Assembly: GCA_963737545.1 (NCBI GenBank)
Contig: CAVTTH010000003.1
Span: 1,240,001-1,304,000 of the forward strand
Source of the DNA: CAVTTH01 sp963737545
Lineage (GTDB): Bacteria > Verrucomicrobiota > Verrucomicrobiia > Chthoniobacterales > UBA10450
Direction of reading: 5' to 3'
Length of the DNA: 64,000 bases
Within the stretch, counting starts at the first letter, position 1. The number at the start of each line of letters is the position of its first letter. The notes under the pieces were generated by a model. The model had not been told where the DNA came from. It did not search any database and saw only the letters and a program-made list of their open reading frames with translations. Made by a program: the position numbers and the translations under genes. This document shows, in pieces, positions 60,548 to 64,000 of this stretch.

Positions 60548-61613
60548 CGGTTGGACAATCTTCGAGGTCAACAACCGCAAGATCGAAGGCTGAAATCGTG
60601 CGGCGTTAACGAAGAGCGATGCGACGCGTGGCGAGAGGACAGCGGCGTGCGCGAGATGATTGATCCACAATCGCCCGTGATACATGGCGGAATGGGCGCG
60701 GGCAAACTCGCGCAGGGTTGATTGTCTATCTTTCCCGCGAACGATCCCGCTAATTGCTCGGGCTGCCAGCTCGCCGGACCGCAGGGCGTAGTAAATTCCT
60801 TCGCCAGTGAATGGCTCGACAACGCGAGCGGCATCCCCAACAAGTAATAAGCGATCGTGGGCCGCAGGCAGCGGGGCGCGCGTGAGCGGGGTGATCGTGC
60901 GCCATGAGTGCTCCATGGAGATATGAAATTGCCTTTCCGCCCATTTCCGCAAATCGAGCATGTCCCGGGCCTTGCCTACCAGGCACAGATTCAACTCGCG
61001 GTCATTGACCGGCGCCTGACCCGAATAACCTTCGGGCAGGAATTGCAGCACTACCCGATTTCCGAAATCAGGAGGCAACGGGACATGCGCTTGCAGTGCG
61101 ATCCGTTCCTTGGCAACTCGCGGAAGCAGATGGCAAAGTCGCGCCACGGTTGAGTTGCGTCCGTCCGCGGCCACGACCACGCGCGCGTCAAAGCTTTCAC
61201 CAGCGGCCGTGATCTTCCAACCGCTGGTCGAGCGAGACAGCGCGGTAACGATAAATTCCTCACGCACTTCCGCGCCGGTCTCTCGCGCGCAGCATCAATA
61301 ATTCGTCGAAGAGACTTCGTTTAATTACGATCTCCGCGTCGTCGCCTTGCGGCAGTGAGATCCCAACCATGCGGTCATCAGTCCCGATAAACTCGACGCG
61401 ATCGAGGCGTCCATGTGGTTGTGCGCGGACTTGATCCGCCACCTTGAGTTGACGCAGGATTGGCCAGCACAACGGATTCAGGCAATCACCGCAGACTTTT
61501 TCGCGCGGAAATTTTTCGCGTTCGAGCAGCAGAGTCCAGAGCCCGCGCTCCGCGCAAAAAGCGGCACAGGTGGATCCCGCGGGTCCGCCTCCGACGATGG
61601 CTACGTCGTACAT
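60542..61613 (-). CDS. FAD-dependent oxidoreductase, geranylgeranyl reductase family, frameshifted
   Basis: Start ATG 61613: VAIVGGGPAGSTCAAFCAER (FAD dinucleotide loop), then FPREKVCGDCLNPL. After LLMLRAR an extra base near 61279-61288 is skipped; the next frame has VREEFIVTALS, VVAADGRNSTVARL (GD-type motif) and LLLVGDAARVVEPFTGEG. Corrected length 356 aa. Family members saturate prenyl chains or act as halogenase/monooxygenase-like enzymes; substrate unknown. Convergent with folD. Confidence 0.85.
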
Positions 61614-61694
61614 TGTTTATCTTTTAGCACCGGCGTCGCAGAACGCATTTCTCACCGGCGAATTCCAAGCGTAAATTCGGGCTTCGTTCCAATC

Positions 61695-63257
61695 ATGCCG
61701 CCCTCGCCGAAACAGAAGCCAGATCTAAACAAGAAAGTGCATGAGGTCCCGCACAAGCCGGGCGTCTACCTCATGCGCGATCGTTTTCATCGGGTCATCT
61801 ACGTCGGGAAGGCGCGCGATCTGCGCAAACGCGTCGGCTCGTATTTTATGCCGTCGAAACTTGCGCAGGCGGATTTAAAGACCCGGGCCATGCTCGAGGC
61901 CGCGTGGGATTTCGAAACTCATACCGTCCAAAGCGAAGCAGAATCGCTTCTGCTCGAAGGCAAACTGATTAAGGAATATCGGCCGCGCTACAATGTTTCG
62001 TTTCGCGACGACAAACGCTTCCTCGTTGTCAAAGTCGATCCGACCGAGGAGTGGCCGCGGTTTCGTCTCGCACGTTTCAAGAAGGATGACGGCGCTCGTT
62101 ATTTTGGGCCATACGCCCACGCGGGCGCGCTTCGGCAAACGCTCAACTTCATGCGTAAGAAATTTGGCGTGCTCACGTTTGGTCGCGGGTCGCCGACCGA
62201 GCGTGAACTGAAATCGGCGACGTATCAGGTGCCGGTGCGTTTGAGCGAAATCACGGCGGAGATTTATCGAGAGCGCGTTGACCAGGCATGTGAATTTCTC
62301 GAGGGCCATTCCCGGGAAATGATGGCGGCAGTGGAAGAGGAAATGCGGAAGGCGGCCGACAAAATGGATTTCGAAAAAGCGGCTGAGCTCCGGAACATGC
62401 TTGAAGATCTGCGGCGCACCACGAAACCGATGCGGCGTTTCACCCGTCACAGTCTTCCGAGCGCGATTGATCCGATCGCGGAGGTGCAGGCACTGGCGGA
62501 TGCACTGCAACTCGATCGATTGCCTGCCGTAATGGAATGCTTCGACATCTCGAACATTTCCACTACGCATGTGGTGGCTTCGATGGTCTGTTTCCGCGCT
62601 GGCGTGCCGGACAAGGATAATTACCGGCGCTATCGCATTCGCACGGTCGCGGGGCAGGATGATTTTGCGAGCATGGCGGAAGTGGTTAGGCGGCGTTATT
62701 CACGAGTGTTGCTCCAGGCGCGCGAGGCGAACCCGGAAGCAGCGGAGTTTTCGCAAGAGAATCCAGCAGAAGCGCTTCGCTCCACCCAGGAAGACAGCGG
62801 TGATCGCGCACAGCCGTACGTGCGTCTGCCCGATCTGATCATTGTCGATGGCGGGAAGGGGCAGCTGTCCTCAGCTTGTCGCGAATTGCAGCGACTGGGG
62901 TTGCACGATCTGCCGATTATTGGATTGGCAAAGGAGTTCGAGGAAATTTATCGGCCGGGCCGCGCGCTGCCCTTGCAACTTCCACCGGATTCCGGTGCGC
63001 TACGCTTGCTGCAACGCATTCGCGATGAAGCGCACCGTTTCGCGAACGCCTACCTTCAATTGCTGATGAAGAAGCGGATCGAGGAGAGCATTTTGGACGA
63101 TTGTCCCGGTGTGAGCCAAAACCGAAAAAGTTTGCTGCTCCGAAAATTTGGGTCGGTCAATCGGCTGCGGAAAGCGACAGTCGAAGAGATCGCCGCGACC
63201 GAAGGCATCGGACCGAAGCTGGCGGAGGAAGTTCATCGCTTCTTGCAGCGCCATTGA
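61695..63257 (+). CDS. uvrC: Excinuclease ABC subunit C (UvrC), lacking the Fe-S cysteines
   Basis: Makes both nicks around a lesion marked by UvrAB. 520 aa from ATG 61695 (usual 590-620). GIY-YIG domain (HKPGVYLMRDRFHRVIYVGK), UVR domain (RKAADKMDFEKAAELRNML), RNase H-like endonuclease domain (VMECFDISNIST, then LIIVDGGKGQLSSACREL and IGLAKEFEEI) and C-terminal HhH pair. Between the first two domains the usual RTC...RPC...C..PC iron-sulfur segment is replaced by FGRGSPTERELKSATYQV without any Cys. A non-family stretch (AEFSQENPAEALRSTQED) interrupts the endonuclease part. Confidence 0.95.
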   Translation: MPPSPKQKPDLNKKVHEVPHKPGVYLMRDRFHRVIYVGKARDLRKRVGSYFMPSKLAQADLKTRAMLEAAWDFETHTVQSEAESLLLEGKLIKEYRPRYNVSFRDDKRFLVVKVDPTEEWPRFRLARFKKDDGARYFGPYAHAGALRQTLNFMRKKFGVLTFGRGSPTERELKSATYQVPVRLSEITAEIYRERVDQACEFLEGHSREMMAAVEEEMRKAADKMDFEKAAELRNMLEDLRRTTKPMRRFTRHSLPSAIDPIAEVQALADALQLDRLPAVMECFDISNISTTHVVASMVCFRAGVPDKDNYRRYRIRTVAGQDDFASMAEVVRRRYSRVLLQAREANPEAAEFSQENPAEALRSTQEDSGDRAQPYVRLPDLIIVDGGKGQLSSACRELQRLGLHDLPIIGLAKEFEEIYRPGRALPLQLPPDSGALRLLQRIRDEAHRFANAYLQLLMKKRIEESILDDCPGVSQNRKSLLLRKFGSVNRLRKATVEEIAATEGIGPKLAEEVHRFLQRH

Positions 63258-63277
63258 TTCGTCCGCAGATTGCGCGA

Positions 63278-64000
63278 ATGGCTGGAGGTTTTGAGATCAA
63301 ACGACTGCGGATCGTGCTTCTGTGCGCGCTCTTTCCAGTCGCGGTTTTTGGCCAGGTGGCTCAGCCCACGCCTGAGAGCGCGCCTTCGCCGTTCGAGGAA
63401 ACAATCGTTCCGACGTACGAGACGCAGAAAAAGGCGCGAACGTATGTCCTCGATATTCCGGCGCCGCGCGGGCAGATCACCGATCGAAACGGTGTTCCGC
63501 TCGCGCAAAATAAGATCGGGTACAATCTCGCGGTAAACTATCCGACGCCGCTCGATTTTTCCGATGCCCAGGCGTTGAGCTTTACGCATGAGAAAATCGC
63601 CGCGGCTGAAAAATTGCTCAGTCACCGCCTGAACATTTCCGATGACCTTATTCTCCGGCACTATCACAATCGCGGTATTCTTCCGCTTGAGATTGCGTCT
63701 AATCTGACTCGTGCCGAATACGATGAGATTCGTAATCGCTTGCCGCCGGCGTTGACTCTTCGTCCTTTTTATCTCCGGTTCTACCCGAATGGTCCGGTCG
63801 CGGGGCAGATCATCGGCTACAGCGGCAAGACTGGGCGCAATCCCGACGGTATCATCGATAATCACGAAGTGCTTTGGCCAGAAACGGAAGGGCGCGAGGG
63901 CCTCGAGCAGACCTTCAACGACATGCTGACAGGCCAGCACGGATTTTACAACCTGACCTTCGATCAAGATGGGCGCAAAACGTCGGAGAAGATCATCGCG
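63278..64000 (+). CDS. mrdA: Penicillin-binding protein 2 (MrdA-like), N-terminal part
   Basis: Open from ATG 63278 to the window end (241 codons, no stop). The N-terminus is hydrophobic (RIVLLCALFPVAVFG). Then the PBP2 pedestal: TYVLDIPAPRGQITDRNGVP, PLAQNKIGYNLAVNYP, PFYLRFYPNGPVAGQIIGY, and TEGREGLEQTFNDMLTGQHG, typical of class B PBPs. The transpeptidase domain (SxxK) lies beyond the window. It builds lateral wall with RodA. Located 20 bases after uvrC. Confidence 0.9.
   Translation, partial: MAGGFEIKRLRIVLLCALFPVAVFGQVAQPTPESAPSPFEETIVPTYETQKKARTYVLDIPAPRGQITDRNGVPLAQNKIGYNLAVNYPTPLDFSDAQALSFTHEKIAAAEKLLSHRLNISDDLILRHYHNRGILPLEIASNLTRAEYDEIRNRLPPALTLRPFYLRFYPNGPVAGQIIGYSGKTGRNPDGIIDNHEVLWPETEGREGLEQTFNDMLTGQHGFYNLTFDQDGRKTSEKIIA

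Noticed and set aside
5501..61613. Programmed +1 frameshifting as the cause of the breaks
   Set aside because: The sites share no slippery codon, stop codon or downstream structure that I can see; only the LanKC-like site includes a stop. Insertion error is simpler.

Overview
The window is about 64 kb of high-GC (visibly above 50%) bacterial chromosome, densely packed with genes on both strands. The content suggests an environmental Gram-negative bacterium, most likely Verrucomicrobiota of the Spartobacteria/Chthoniobacterales type, with Acidobacteriota as the alternative. The basis is an 862-aa MacB/FtsX (ADOP-type) permease, two TolB-like/TPR membrane proteins, several TonB-ExbB-ExbD sets, a peptidase S74 surface fibre, and many dispersed palindromic repeats of the kind common in soil Verrucomicrobia genomes. 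This placement is inference. No rRNA, tRNA, CRISPR array, transposase or prophage was seen.

Layout. 0-10.5 kb: SCO tail, dehydrogenase, HTH-metallo-beta-lactamase protein, lipB-ruvC, queA-SDR, UvrD-type helicase, malQ and mdh. 10.6-17.7 kb: an outer-membrane protein with a heavy-metal-binding domain, a Cys-containing secreted protein, cupin, small lipoproteins, the permease and a SET-domain protein. 17.7-21.5 kb: metK-ahcY facing a divergent ArsR-methyltransferase fusion, which looks like a methyl-cycle regulon. 21.6-28.8 kb is the most accessory part: an S74 fibre with 17-residue repeats, two paralogous TolB/TPR proteins and, between them, a small peptide gene next to a cyclase-less LanKC-like lyase/kinase. 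28.9-48.2 kb: NAGPA and FAH proteins, two TonB systems, rdgB, leuS, mscL, a 3D-domain lipoprotein, galE, hisS, aspS, a solute:sodium symporter, an OGG-type glycosylase and def. 48.2-51.3 kb: dnaA-dnaN with a possible origin. 51.4-64 kb: glycosyltransferase, miaB, mtnP, bioF, a D-Ala-D-Ala carboxypeptidase, ubiX, an acyltransferase, folD, an FAD reductase, uvrC and the start of PBP2.

Two window-wide patterns stand out. First, dispersed palindromic repeats lie not only between genes but inside reading frames. One family encodes nearly the same extra peptide, in the same frame, in both LeuRS and MiaB. A second family adds another insert to LeuRS. A third supplies the terminal codons and stop of malQ, hisS and the metallo-beta-lactamase gene. 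Second, 13 recognisable genes are broken by 16 single-base frame changes, and all 16 are the +1 type (one extra base). Insertion-type sequencing or assembly error is the simplest explanation, so these genes are given here as single, probably functional, loci.
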